From positions 47,846-111,845 of the forward strand of contig CAWZYM010000456.1 in assembly GCA_963966185.1 (NCBI GenBank): a stretch of DNA of 64,000 nt, read 5' to 3'. The notes beneath the pieces are model-generated. The model was not told the DNA's origin, ran no database searches, and was given only the letters and a program-made list of their open reading frames with translations. This stretch comes from Rhabditoides inermis (taxonomy: Eukaryota; Nematoda; Chromadorea; Rhabditida; Rhabditidae). Of the stretch, positions 27,350 through 40,283 are shown one piece after another (the first letter of the stretch is position 1; every line of letters starts with the position of its first letter). The position numbers were made by a program, and so were the translations under genes.

Positions 27350-29250
27350 ATGTTCATACGGGTAGTGTTCGCGGCGCTGTGCGTCGCCGGCGCCTGCCAG
27401 GCTAAGATCGACAAGAAGGCGCTCAAGTGAGTATTAAAAGTGTATACATTGTATAATTTTCCAAATTGTGTAGGGAGCAAGCGTTGGAGATGTTCATGCA
27501 CGGCTACCGGTCATACATGAAGTACGCGTATCCGGCGGACGAGCTGATGCCGCTGTCGTGTCGGGGCCGAGTGCGCGGAGTCACGCCCAGCAGAGGCGAC
27601 GTCGACGACTCGCTCGGAAAGTGAGACAGTAGTTTGTTTACAGTGTTGTTTATTTGTTTACAGGGTTATTTTTATGTTCACATCGTTGTTTACTTGTTCA
27701 CTACAGTTTCTCCCTCACCCTCATCGACACACTCGACACTCTTGCCGTGGTCGGGGCTTTCGATGAATTCGAACACGCCGCCAAGCTCATCATTGATGAC
27801 GTGGGTTTCTACATTGAATACCTTTTGTTCTCATTATGTAGTTTTTATAGTGCCGGTGTAATGGTATCATGTTTATCTACATGTTCGCCCTTTATTGTTT
27901 TGGCGACCGTAACATGCCCTATTTCGGCCCTTTGGATATGCGATTGAATTACGATTACTCGTGGGAAACTCGATCGATTTGAGCAAAACGGCTGTGATTT
28001 CTGATAATCTATGCGGTAGGAAGTGTGTCATTCAATGTCATCTCGGCCTCGGGGGATGAAGCCGCCGCCGTCGTATCATATAGAATTATCGATTGATTGT
28101 TCTTTTGCAGGTACGATTCGATGCGGATCTCGTTGTTTCCGTTTTTGAGACCAACATCCGTGTGCTGGGAGGACTGCTCGGAGGTTGGCTTAATCGATCG
28201 ATAAACTAATCAATACATAACAAATCGCAGGCCACGTTATGGCGGAGCATCTCCGAACACAGGGCCGCATGCAGTGGTACAGCGACAAGCAGCTGCTCAA
28301 GGTACGACGCGCGTATCGAATATCGATTTATCGATTGATTGCAGATGGCGGTGCAGATCGCGGACCGTCTTCTTCCGGCATTCAACACGACCAGTGGACT
28401 GCCGTACAGTAGAGTGAGTGGAAAAAGAACTCTCCATGTAATTGTGGAGCACAAAAATAGGAATGTGATTCGTAAAACATATTTGCGTAGAAACTTCTGT
28501 AAATAAATACTTAATGTATATTTAAGATCAACCTGCGGCACGGTATGCAGGACTACCTGAAGAGGCAGAAGGACACGTGCACAGCGTGCGGGGGGACGAT
28601 GCTGCTCGAAATGGCAGCACTCAGCAGGTGGGTGGAGGGGGTTGAGCATAGGATCTGTGGGCAAACAGAATTGGACATGTATATTATGTTTACGTTTGTT
28701 GATCTCATGAAACATATGGTTGCGATTGTACTGACGTATTCTTTTTTTCTCATAAGTTCCAGGGGATTCATGACAGTACTGGTTCACATTGGTATGTTTC
28801 TAGAATTGTCTACAGTAACAGTCGAAGGTCGTTTTTTCTAGTTTGGCAGTGTTATGTGTTCTGCTTTGTGTGTGTCCATCTGACTATCTTCGATCACCGA
28901 TCATCTGCACTTTTTTATTCCAGTTCCCTTCATGCTGCCTAGTTGCCTAGTACTGATATGGCAATTGACGTGGTGATAGGAATGACGAATGGAATGCGAA
29001 TATCGAATGGGAGATGAATACATAGATCTATATATTTTCTAATATGGATTGCTACCTGTAGAAGGATAATATTGATTAATCGATTGCCTTGCAGGCTAAC
29101 TGGCGATCCGATCTACGAGCAGAAGGCGAAAAAGGGGATGGACTTTCTGTGGGCGCACCGACACAGAGCGAGCGACCTGATGGGAACAGTGCTCAATGTG
29201 CACAGTGGGGACTGGGTGCGGAGAGGTGAGGGGAGAGGGAGGGAGGGAGG

Positions 29251-29286
<36 letters not shown>

Positions 29287-29601
29287 GAGAGAGAGAGTGA
29301 AAATGGGTCGGCAGGGAGTGGGGATAAAAATTTATCATGCGAATTTTAATTTTGTGCTTCACAGTGCTAGAACCTCGTAGTGGGTGTGATGTGAATCAAT
29401 TCTCTTGCAGAGTGCAACAAACTATTATTGTTTTCGAATACAGTTGTTTCCAGATTCCGGGATCGGTGCGGGTATCGACTCGTACTATGAGTACTGTCTC
29501 AAGGCATTTATCCTTCTCGGGGATTCCAACTACCTCGACAGGTTCAACAAGGTACGTCACTGGCAAGAGTATCACTTCCAACTCACCTAGCTCGTTTATA
29601 T

Positions 29602-29644
<43 letters not shown>

Positions 29645-30396
29645 GTCCTATATACCTTCTTAATTTGGTTGCACTATGAAGAGCACTATGTGTATCGGTT
29701 GGTTTAGTATGTGATTATCACAGAATCACAGTGATGATATCACTTAGTCGATTTGCCGCCGGCGTATATTCTACGTGGGAAGGGGATAATGAATGATAAG
29801 GGAAAGGGCAGGGTAGGCGTGGTACATTTCAGTTTTTCAATGTTGGGGAGCAACTGGCGAACGATTGGCCATTGTACCAAATCATATTCCTGAGTTTAAT
29901 AACACGCTTGAAACATAGATCTAGTTAATAAATGTGAATGTCAATATATCGGTTTTTCACTTATCTTTGATGCACTTTTTACATATCATACTCTCCTTTT
30001 CAGCACTACTCTGCAGTGATGCGGTACGTGAACAAGGGTCCTCTGATGGTAGACGTGCACATGCACCGTCCCACAGTAGCCACACGCAGCTTCATGGACG
30101 CCCTCCTCGCATTCTGGCCCGGACTACAGGTGCGCGAGTGAAATGAGAAGTCTCTCTGTTGATGTTGCTGCTTCGATTTTTGTCTCTAAAAATGAAAATT
30201 CGCAAAGAGCTAGAGGTAGAGTATGAAACTGTAGGATGTTTGCGTTATAAAGGAAAAGTCGTTGTGTGGTTTCAGGTTCTGAAGGGCGATCTCCGTTCGG
30301 CTATCGAGATGCACGAGATGCTGTACCAGGTGGTGAAGAAGCACCAGTTCCTCCCGGAGGCATTCACACACGACTTCCAGGTGAGCGGAGAGGTGG

Positions 30397-30446
<50 letters not shown>

Positions 30447-33400
30447 CATTTGCGACGCGAGTATGCCGCACCAGGTACGCTATGCTATGTTTCACGCGAA
30501 TTTGGTATGTGACTGAATTATGTTTGGGCAATTCGTTGTCACTGAGAGCCGTATGACTTATGACTAAATATATGTGATTGTTGCAGGTTCACTGGGCGGA
30601 GCACCCGCTGCGACCGGAGTTCATCGAGAGCACGTACTTCCTGTACAGGGCGACCGGCGACGAACACTATCTGGAGGTGGCCAAGCAGGTGTGTCTCTCT
30701 CCCCTCCCTCCCTCCCCCCTCTCTCTCTCTCTCTCTCTCTCTTTCCCTCTTATCCCCTCTTTCTGTGCAGGTGATGGACAGTCTGAATGAGAATGTGCGT
30801 GTCAAGTGTGGCTTCGCCGGAGTGAGAGACATCCGCACCATGTCCCACGAAGACCGGTGAGTAGTGGGGTTTACTGTTAGTTCACTTTCTAAACTAATTT
30901 CTTCCGGGATTTGAATATTGTTTTTTTTTAATTGGTGTTCATAGTGTTTAGCTGTTTAGCTGTCAAAATCAACTGTATATGGTGAAATAAACTATACGTG
31001 GCTAATAGCGTGAACATTGAAACGTAGATGATATGGAAAGAAATCGGTCTTTTCAGTTTTTGAATGATTTGTTTTATATTGAAGTGATTATGAAAGTACG
31101 AGTCTACTGTACGTTATAAGTTATAATTCTTCCCATTCAGTATGGACTCGTTTGTGCTGTCGGAGACGTTCAAGTACCTCTACATGATCTTTGCCGAGAA
31201 GGTGTGTAGCTTTCAGTTATTGGTGTTGTGCTATGCTGAATGAGATATGAACTGTATATGTTGCGTATTAGTACCTTGTTTTGTGCGTGAGAGGTCGTTG
31301 TATGATTGCTGAGTGATGTAGTGATTGATTGTAGGACGAGCTGCCGTTCGACCCCGACCGCTACGTACTGACGACGGAGGCGCACTTCCTGCCACTCAGC
31401 ATAGGAGAGGACATGGAGGAGGGGGACGAGAAGGTGCGCGGCAGGGATGGTGATATGGTGATATGTTGTCCATTCAATGCTGTAGGAATTTGAGGGATCA
31501 CAAAACCAAACGTAGACGAGATTGAATAGACGCCGCTATGCATGAAGTAGTGTTAGTGTTGAAACGTAGAATAATCATTATGGATCAGTGATTGCGATGA
31601 GTTATTGTTTTGTAATTTTTTCCGTACAGGATTACTTAATGTTGATATGCGTTGGTTAGTATATGTGATGAAGCGTAGAATGTGTGGCCGAGAGAGACAG
31701 TGTTGACAGTGTTAATGCGTGCCTTGCAGGACGCGTTCCGTCGTATGGTGATCACGCCGGCAGACGTGGAGGCAGCGGGAAGGGGCCGGATGAGGGCGGC
31801 CAACCCAGCCGGACACCAGCCAGCCACTGCCAGGCCACAGGACGCAGGCATCATAAGGTGGGGAGGGGGGGGGGGAGGGACAGACAAAGCCTCTGTCACA
31901 AATGGAGGAGGAGGATTGAGAAGTGTCACGGTTACTGGAGATTTATTGGAAGGAGACAGTGAGAGATGAGATAGAGGGGAGGGAGAGAGAGAGAGAGAGG
32001 GGGGGGGGGAGACGAAGAGGAGGAGATTGTGTTGTTCAGGGAGCGCACGCAGTCTATTCTGGAGGAGCTGTTGAACCTCCAGCAGCAGCAGCATTCTCAC
32101 ATGCAGGCTGGAGGGGGAGGAGCACAGTGTGTCAAACCGTGCGTTACCTGTTTATTTCCATCTAATCACTATCAAATAAAAAAAGTTGTATACAGGATCT
32201 TTATACATAATCCAATGTTTTTCTTCGCTATGGATCTGGTCCCATTATAACGATCTGATTTGTGATTGCAGGATTTGTGGTAGATTGTTGGCCATTTGTT
32301 GTTTTCGCTTTGGATAAGTGTGTGAAACGGAGATGTTGTCATTTTGAATTTTGGCAGTTCGAGTTGTTACCCGTTTGTCTGCAGTTCGGAGCGTCTTCGT
32401 GCGTGGGCGTTCTCATCGGGGAGCGAGGAGCACCTGCGACAGCTGCGGGAGATGGGCATAGACATTGAGATACAGCAGGACGGACGCATGCAGCTCACAC
32501 ACCACGCAGCCAACGTGAGTGCCACTTATCGATTGGTTATTGATTAGTTTCCTTTGTTGCGTTGGCTGGCAGCAAGCACACGCACTGGCATGCCCGCTCG
32601 CTGCGTGGCCCTTGTGTTTTGTATCGGGGGGTGTGTGGGGGGTCAGTGCGGGGGTCTCTCTCGGGGGTCGGCGAGCGGTGCATGTCTGTGTGTGCTTGCA
32701 GGGCGCCCTGCTGCGATGTCTGGTGGAGGAGGATGGGTCGACGGCCCCCTCTGGAGCTGTCGGCGTCGTCTCCAGCCGCGCCGCCCTCACACAGCTCATC
32801 TCACTCGTACTCCTCGTCCTTCTCCTATGGGTCATCCTCGTCGCGTCCACTGCCGTCATTCTGTGTGTCTCCACTGTGGCCTACCGGCTGATTGGAAGAA
32901 GAAGAAGCGGGGAGGAGGAGGAGCAGGGGGAGAAGGAGAAGGAGGAGTAGGAGGGAGACGGGGTAGGAACATCGATTCATGCTACGAGTTGTGATTGTGT
33001 GGACTGTGATGTTTTTGTTGCTTTTGCTTTTGTGCTCACCGCCTTGAAATTGTATATAGGTTTGTATATGCATAATGTATGATATTGTGATGTTATATAT
33101 GTTGAAAGATAAATTTGTATTTATGGTATGAATGGTTTGTGAATGGGATGGCAGAATAGTGAGCTAACAACATTACAGTATAGACCGGTGTTATTTCAGG
33201 CGCTGTCTCCTTCGATGGCGCAGTGGGGCTTCGAATTCATGGCGGAGATGGTGCAGCTGGCGAAGAAGCTGGAGAAGGAACATGGTGGGTGAGGGAATCA
33301 GGTGACAGATCTCGAGTCGGAATGTGGTTGATATAGTTAGAATCTCCACGCCGCCACGCGCTCAGCCGCCAGATGACCCATTTTCCAGTTGCGAGTTCAT

Positions 33401-33970
33401 GCTTGTGTTTCAGCGTCGGAGGTGGTGCGGAACGACCGCGTGGTGCAGGTGGTGTCGTCCCCTTGGTGGGGCAGAGTGGTGTGGACAGCCGCCCCCGCAC
33501 AGTTCGGACCCGAGCTGGTCGGGGAGAAAGAGGTGGGCTGAGTATATGGTTGGAGAAAGGAAATACGTTGCGAGATCAAGACGCCTGTTTTATGTTTCTA
33601 GTGTTGTTGATGTTGTATAGTATTGCGGTGAATAATTCGTGCTGCATCTGAATTCTAGTGATTAGTAGTATTTGATAGCAATTGAGTGATGTAGATGCAT
33701 CAATTTTTGAGATATTTTTTGTGATATAGATATTGAGTGATCAATAGCTTGATATTCTGTATTTGGCTAGATGATGTGAGTATTTTATCACTTTGCGGAA
33801 AGAAAGTGTTACAAATGATTCAAGTAACCTGTATGTGTTACAGGTAACGGGAGAAGTGATGCTGGCTGAGCCAATAGACGCGTGTTCGCCCCTCGTGAAT
33901 GGAGGAGGAGTGAGGGGGCGGGTGGTGGTCGTGCTGAGGGGAGGATGCATGTTCCAGGAGAAGGTGGGAG

Positions 33971-34019
<49 letters not shown>

Positions 34020-34823
34020 AGAGAGAGAGGGAGGGAGGGAGAGATGGAAGAATGTTTGCAGGTTCGATTCGCCCAGCAGAGAGGCGCGATCGGTGTGATT
34101 GTTGTGGGTGAGTAGTTTATATGACGCGTATTGGTTATTGTATCCATGCCGTGGTTTTGTGTGAAACGTATTCAGATGGAATATTGACTGTGCCTTCCTG
34201 ATTGATGAGTTTCTAAAAAGATTGTTGAACACATTGAGAGAGTGATTCTGGAACATTTCATAGAAGAGACATGGAACAATGCTCGCATTCAAGTCGAAAT
34301 ATTACAACGTACAATACCTACCTGAGTGATGGAGGTCGATTGCAGACCACGAGGTGGGTAGCTCTGCCGCCGCGTCTCCTCCCTTTGCGATGAGCGGCGA
34401 TGCAAACAGCGAGGACGACATTCACATACCCGTCGCATTCCTATATCACCTGGAGGGACGGTGAGAGGGAGAGAGGGGGAAGGGGGGTGATTTGTTACAC
34501 GTTTATCAAAATGGTCTATCAAAATCTATTGCTCGTTCGTTATGACATCACTATTTACGGGGGAGTGAAACATGTTTGTTGTGTTTCAGTGAACTGGTGC
34601 GGCTGGTGGAAGATGGATGGGAGACGAAGAGGGCGGTGCGAGTCAGGATGGGACACACGCCGAGGAATCCTGGTGGGTGGAGAGGAGAGGGGAAGGGGGG
34701 GAGGGGGAGAGGGAGAAGGGAGGGGAGAGAGAGATTGTGTTTTCAGACGCGGTGTTCGAGCAGTTCATGCGCAGTGGTGGGGACGAGAGCGGCAGCCGGT
34801 GGAGAAGTGAGGTGCGGTGAGTG

Positions 34824-34885
<62 letters not shown>

Positions 34886-36170
34886 AGGACATGCTTACGA
34901 CAAAGTGATGAATGCGAGAAAGGACCTGACAACCCTGTAACAACTTGCAGCAGTGGATATCGGAGTCAAGTGGCAAGACGAAAGAGATAATGTACTTGAA
35001 CAGAGTATATATGATGCCGGAGCTATGTCCAGTACTAGTTTGAGAGAGTGGTTTGCAGTCAGTGTGCGATGTCTCGGACGGCTCGGTGCTGGAAGTGAGT
35101 GGAGTGGAGGGAGTGGTGGTGTTCCGGTTCCGGTTCGGCCCAGTCACCGTCGACAGCGAGCCGCTACAGCACCAGGCGGTCGGTTCATTTGTGTTTTAAG
35201 AAGAATATGACGAGGGCGAATCATGGTTCGAGATTTTATATCAATGTTAGTATGTTGTGATGCGTAGTTTTAGCGTTTTTATGCGAATGATGGAGAGTTT
35301 TTTGTGTAGCTTTTTTTTAACGTTTTTAGAAAATGAAGTAGTTTAGGGTTTTTTGGCGATTTTTTGGCAGTGACAGATGGTTTGGCGGTCTACTCATTTG
35401 TTCTAGATTATTTTATTAATTTTATTTGAAATATCTGTAGTACGCTTTTTCATGTCATCGTGTAGTGTAGTGGTTTTGCGTCAGTGAGTGAGTGAGTGAC
35501 GGTTAGCTTCTGGTGTTGTGTCTCTTTGTTATCACTTATCAGCGTATCAGTGGGTTTGTCGTTGATCGGAAACTGAGTCGCCTGTAGTCGCGCCATCATT
35601 CGGACCTGGGAACGGGAAGGGATAAGGGGTTGTGGAGTGATTTTATGGGAAGTGAGAGAAGAGAAATGACAGATGCACAGATGCGCAGGCGATGCGTTGA
35701 TGGTCAGATCCATAGGAGATAAAAGATCCTAGAAAATGAAGTAGTACTTTTTGGAAGGTGAAATGAACCAATGGCTTTTGGGGATTTAAATGACCTGTGT
35801 TGTGTTTAGGTCGTTGAGCGACACGTGTCTCTTCTGTCTCCATTCCTCGAATTCCACCCCCACAACGAGAGGGCTGCGTTCTCCAATGTGATGAGGGCCG
35901 CTGGCTACTCTGCCCTCGGTCTCAATGTCCAAGCTGAGCCCGCACAGGTAAGCAGAGGAAGGGGATTAGCATATGCACATGTGTGAGTGCAGGTATCCAG
36001 TTGCATCAGCGATAAGGCCACGGGTTGCATTGCAGGAGTCGATAGCGGCCATCCGGGCGCTGTCTCGGGTGCGTCCTCACCCCTCTGTCTACACTCTCCT
36101 CAGGGGAGACATCACCACTGTGCGATGCGCGGGCGAGGACGACGGCAGATTCCACTGCCACGTCGTCTGA
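27350..36170 (+). CDS. EDEM3: EDEM3-type ER degradation-enhancing alpha-mannosidase-like protein
   Basis: GH47-family protein that trims mannose on misfolded glycoproteins for ERAD. 29 exons: 27350-27426, 27474-27620, 27707-27800, 28111-28183, 28231-28301, 28345-28413, 28527-28627, 29095-29225, 29454-29551, 30004-30129, 30276-30380, 30587-30688, 30771-30856, 31141-31201, 31335-31433, 31730-31857, 32040-32138, 32385-32514, 33200-33284, 33414-33532, 33844-33963, 34062-34107, 34346-34460, 34590-34672, 34747-34806, 34951-34991, 35059-35178, 35810-35947, 36036-36170; 2859 nt, 952 residues. Signal peptide [20 protein letters not shown]47 marks include [37 protein letters not shown] and [27 protein letters not shown] and PAQFGPELV precede a PA domain ([14 protein letters not shown]...GAIGVIVV), the EDEM3 arrangement. 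The last exons (34747 on) are less certain; exon 27 uses a weak GTCGGT donor and could instead end at TAA 35197-35199. Confidence 0.92.
29604..29642. repeat. (TA)n microsatellite in EDEM3 intron
   Basis: About 38 bp of pure TA, one of the few non-GA dinucleotide tracts in the window. Confidence 0.95.
32702..32950 (+). other. Putative alternative last exon of EDEM3 encoding a membrane anchor
   Basis: Inside the EDEM3 intron 32515-33199, a TGCTTGCAG acceptor at 32693-32701 opens an 82-residue in-phase (phase 0) frame to TAG 32948-32950. It encodes [18 protein letters not shown], a strong TM ([20 protein letters not shown]) and a tail with RRRRSG followed by Glu/Lys. Joined to exons 1-18 it would give a ~681-residue, type I membrane-anchored form lacking the PA domain. 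No exact AATAAA was seen downstream. Confidence 0.55.
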
Positions 36171-36730
36171 GCCATTCCACCTCTTCTAGTCACCTCGCAT
36201 TATTACTCCAGTATCCCTTCCTGCCTTTTTGATTTGTTTGATTGTCGCTGCTGTGATACCAGTGTCTGTGTGTCTCTCCATGTGCCGTATACTCAAGTCT
36301 TTTCTCTTCTCTCTGTTATTGGAAGGAGCAGAGGGGGCGCTGTCTCTGTGTCGTATTGGCTCCACCCACTCTTCTCTCTCCATTTCTCACGCGCTATTTC
36401 TAGATTGGGTGCTCGCTCTCCCATTTGTAATCTACCGCCAGCTACTTTTTTCCATTTGGGTAATATATTTCTTCCTGTTGAAGCGCCACCGTTGTATATT
36501 GATTATTTGAGACTATGGGTGATAAATTACAATTTTTACCGTGAATCACGCTTCTGTGAAATAGAGCATATTCGTCATCTGGTGAGGGTAGTGAGTAATT
36601 CCTTTTTTTGTGGTTTTGTTTGTTTTTGTTTTGTTTTAGCCGCGTCGTGTTTTGATTCATCTTGAAACATTGTTATCAGTCGTATATAAGCTGATTAGAC
36701 ATTTCCCTTCGTTCAGTGTACACCTCAACA
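36171..36730. other. Intergenic region EDEM3 / PS synthase
   Basis: 560 bp between same-strand genes. A CGTTCAG acceptor at 36710-36716 lies 14 bp before the PS synthase ATG, consistent with trans-splicing. The gap is longer than the ~100 bp usual inside nematode operons, so co-transcription is possible but unsupported. Confidence 0.5.
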
Positions 36731-39700
36731 ATGGGGGACAACGACCCAGTCCCGCGGAGACGCGTCAAGATAAGGTTTGTGCCAGTCTTTGTTTTCGTTT
36801 GAATTATGGTTTTGTACTTTCTTCCGGTTCTAATGTACACGTGTTCCATGAATACATGTCACTATGATATTGTTAAATGTTTCTCTTTCGAAATCAAAGA
36901 AAAAAGATGGAGAGTGACGTCTAGTTGTTGATTTCGACATTACGTTGTTAGTTGTGACATCACTAGTCTGACGTTGCAGAGAAGTGCGTGATGATGATCC
37001 GGACACTGACTACCAGACGGACGCGCTGCTGGAGCACGACGGCGACCGCGTGGGAGACGCCGCCGACAACGACGACTCACCGTGAGCAGCCCCTCCAACC
37101 CTCCATCATTGTTGATGCTCACCACCTCGTTCAGGAAGCGTCGCGTGCGCCGCCGCACCCGCACTGAGCTCGAGCACCTCCACTTCCGCATGGTGAGTCC
37201 TGAGCGACGTCTTTAGTTTTACTGTATTTTGAATATCCCGAAAGTACCGTACCGTGTGTAGGTGAACGAGCGTGTGGTGGAGGACATCACGATGGACGTG
37301 TTCTACAAGCCGCACACGATCACCATTCTGCTGGCGCTGTGCGGAGTGCTCGCCTATCTCGCCTTTCAGTCAGTCATTGTTTGCCTATTTTGTATTCTGC
37401 TGTTTACATTCATTCTCCATATTTGCAGGTCGACCTCCGACAACCCGGCGAAGAACGTGTACGACGGTCTGCTGGGCACGCTGGCGCTGTTCCTCATCGT
37501 GTCCGCCCTCGCCTTCCCCAACGGTGCGTCGCCTGCCTGAGTGGTCCGATAGATCCCCTTGCAGGTCCGTTCATCCGCCCGCACCCCATCGTGTGGCGGA
37601 TCACGTTCGGACTGTCGGTGGTGTACATGCTCCTCCTCCAGTTCACCCTCTTCCAGACATTCGACGACATCAAGAAGGTCAGTTTCACCGTGTTATTTTT
37701 GTTTGCTGTTGAATTTTTTTTTGCGTTTTGAATTGGAATTGGAACTTCCATTGGAGATTTATTCTTTGTTTTCTATAGAAATTATCATGGATACTTATTT
37801 TTCATGGTTTCATGTTTTACTATTCACTCGTTCAGGTGTTGGCGTACCTGGATCCGAAGGGTCTGGGACAGGAAAAGCTGGTGGAGAAGGTGAGCATCAG
37901 AGCATCTCCCTCCTACCCCTCCATCCCCCTCTATGCCACCCTTGCAGGAGTACGCAGTGAACTGCTCGGACATCACGTTCGAGCGCGTGTGGTCGCACGT
38001 AGACATCTTCGCCGTCGGACACTTCCTCGGATGGACCATGAAGGTGCGAGCGTATAATAATTGATTGATTGTGTTTGTATTGATAACGTGTTATTGATTG
38101 TCGTTGTTTGCAGGGTATCCTTATCCGGCACAGCATCCTCTGCTGGTACATCAGCTTTGCGTGGGAGCTCACCGAGGTGGGTCCGATGTGTTTTGTGCCG
38201 GAAGAGAGAGAGAGAGAATGCTAGTAATCGTACTGCAGGTGTGGGAACCGTTTTTTTTCTTTAATACGTTGCTTGTTTTCCATGTAGCGTGTTGAGTTGG
38301 TTTATCTGTAATTTCTATAATGCATTGTCTTTTACACCTGGTGTTTTGTTGAGGTGGTGTTCACGCACCTTCTTCCGAACTTTGCCGAGTGTTGGTGGGA
38401 CGCGCTGATCCTGGATGTGCTGCTGTGCAATGGAATCGGCATCTGGGTCGGCATCAAGATATGCCACATATTCGAGATGCGCCAGTTCCACTGGGAGAGC
38501 GTCAGGTACGATTTGGAAGTTAAAAAAGTAAAGTGTCCTGTAATTAGAACAACAATTTGTATCAGTACTTTGTTCACTGTTCGGCTGGCGTATTAGCTTA
38601 TAATAATAATGTTTCGAATGAGTATAGTGTGAAACATAATGTTCGTGAGTTAGCAAAATATTGTGTTCAGGCAGATCCGCACTACGCGAGGCAAAGTGAA
38701 GCGGGCGGTGCTGCAGTTCACCCCGGAGAGCTGGTCGGGCATGGACTGGTTCTCATCCGAGGGCGCGCTCGGAAGGACATGGAGTCTCGTCATATTTATC
38801 CTACTATGGCTCGTGAGTTTGTTTTCGTTTCATCATGTTGTTTTGTTCTTCCGTTTCCATACAAAGCTGTAGTCTCATTGTTGATGCAATGCGTCGTGCG
38901 ACTTTGTAAATTGGTTGAAACGTAATGATAACGAGTTAAATATTGAATGGGTGTACTTGTATTTTTATACCGCTTTTGCGCTTTTATTGGCGAAAAAACC
39001 CACGTTGTTTTGTCCAGTGTTGTGGTGAAGCCTACTGTACCTGTTCTTTATTAAATCCTTTGTTGCAGGGTGTGGAGCTGAACACGTTCTTTGTGAAGCA
39101 CATCTTCGCAGTGGACACGTCCCACCCGGTGGTGTTCTGGAGGATCATCCTCATCGGAGCCATCTCGGCGCCCTCCATTAGGTATGGAAGAGAGGAGTGA
39201 GGATGGTGGTACGGGAAGGAGAATACGGGAATACGTGAAATGATAAATGATACTAGGAGTAGTAAGAGTATCAGTTGAAATAGTGAATACACGACACTTC
39301 ACTGTCATCGATTGGTTTTATGTAAGAAACCGTGGCAAGGAGAGGAGATGGGAGGTGTGTTTCATAATGTCCCTGTTGTCAGGCAGTACTACCTGTACGC
39401 GACGGACCCCCTGGTGACCCGGCTGGGCATGCAGAGCTGGGTGTTCCTCGCCGTCGGAGCACTCGAGGCCGCCATCTGCGTCAAGGTACCAGAGGGGGGG
39501 GGGGTGGTTTTGGGAATTGGCCTGATATGACTAAGAACACATTGAATACATTGAATGTTCAAATTGTAGAAGTGTGTTGGTGCGGATCTGCAACGTATAA
39601 TTTGCTTCTTGTTGATTTTTATTGTGGTGTACACGAAATTTGTAGTCAAACTAAGTAGAAAGTCGACTTTTCCGTTGCATATTTCATGTTTGTTTCAGTT

Positions 39701-40283
39701 TGGCCGACACCTGTTCCCTCCGATGCAGCTGATGCGACTCGCCGTGTGGGTGCTATTCGTGGTGAGGCCGGGGCGAGCTGTGGGGTACTGTAGTCAAGTT
39801 ATCGGTACTGTAATGTGTACTGTAACTAGTGCGTTGAACATGATTAGGATAGAGAGAGACCATTGTATACTGCCAGTACAATCGCAGTGTAATGTGCATC
39901 TTTTGAGATTGTAATCGTATTTAATGTGTGTGAATGGGATAGTTATTGGATGTCCGGATGTGCGAGCGCGACTCTGCCCCCTCTCTCTCCTTCCCTCCTC
40001 TCACTTTACGACGCCTATTACAGATTGTCGGCACGTTCTTTGTGGTGTGGCTGTCGGTGTGGTACGCCAACTGGTCGAGTGTGAGTATTGATTGATTCTA
40101 TATTGATTAGTGATTGTTATCAATGTATTACGATTTCTCTTGCAGAACACGAAGGTGGTGAAGGAGGGTGGGGTGAAGCGCTCGATGTACCTCGACTCCT
40201 CTCACGAGAACCTCGGACTGATCGGAGGCGACGTGCGGCGGCGGAGACGCGAGCTCGGCATGTCAGAGAGCGACATGAACTAA
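36731..40283 (+). CDS. pssy-1: Phosphatidylserine synthase (PTDSS family)
   Basis: ER base-exchange enzyme that makes phosphatidylserine from PC or PE (PF03034). 16 exons: 36731-36774, 36980-37081, 37135-37192, 37262-37368, 37429-37523, 37565-37677, 37836-37889, 37948-38043, 38114-38176, 38354-38505, 38671-38812, 39069-39181, 39383-39485, 39699-39761, 40024-40080, 40146-40283; 1500 nt, 499 residues. The cytosolic N-terminus is acidic, then Arg-rich ([11 protein letters not shown]). TMs include [32 protein letters not shown] and [17 protein letters not shown]. The conserved core [37 protein letters not shown] and [13 protein letters not shown] is diagnostic. The tail is basic, with RRRRREL. 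Lying just after EDEM3 matches, from memory, C. elegans pssy-1 (ZC506.3) near ZC506.1. Confidence 0.95.

Noticed and set aside
34061..34073. GGTTCGATTC, another tRNA-like B box
   Set aside because: It is the coding start of EDEM3 exon 22 (VRFAQ) in the PA domain.
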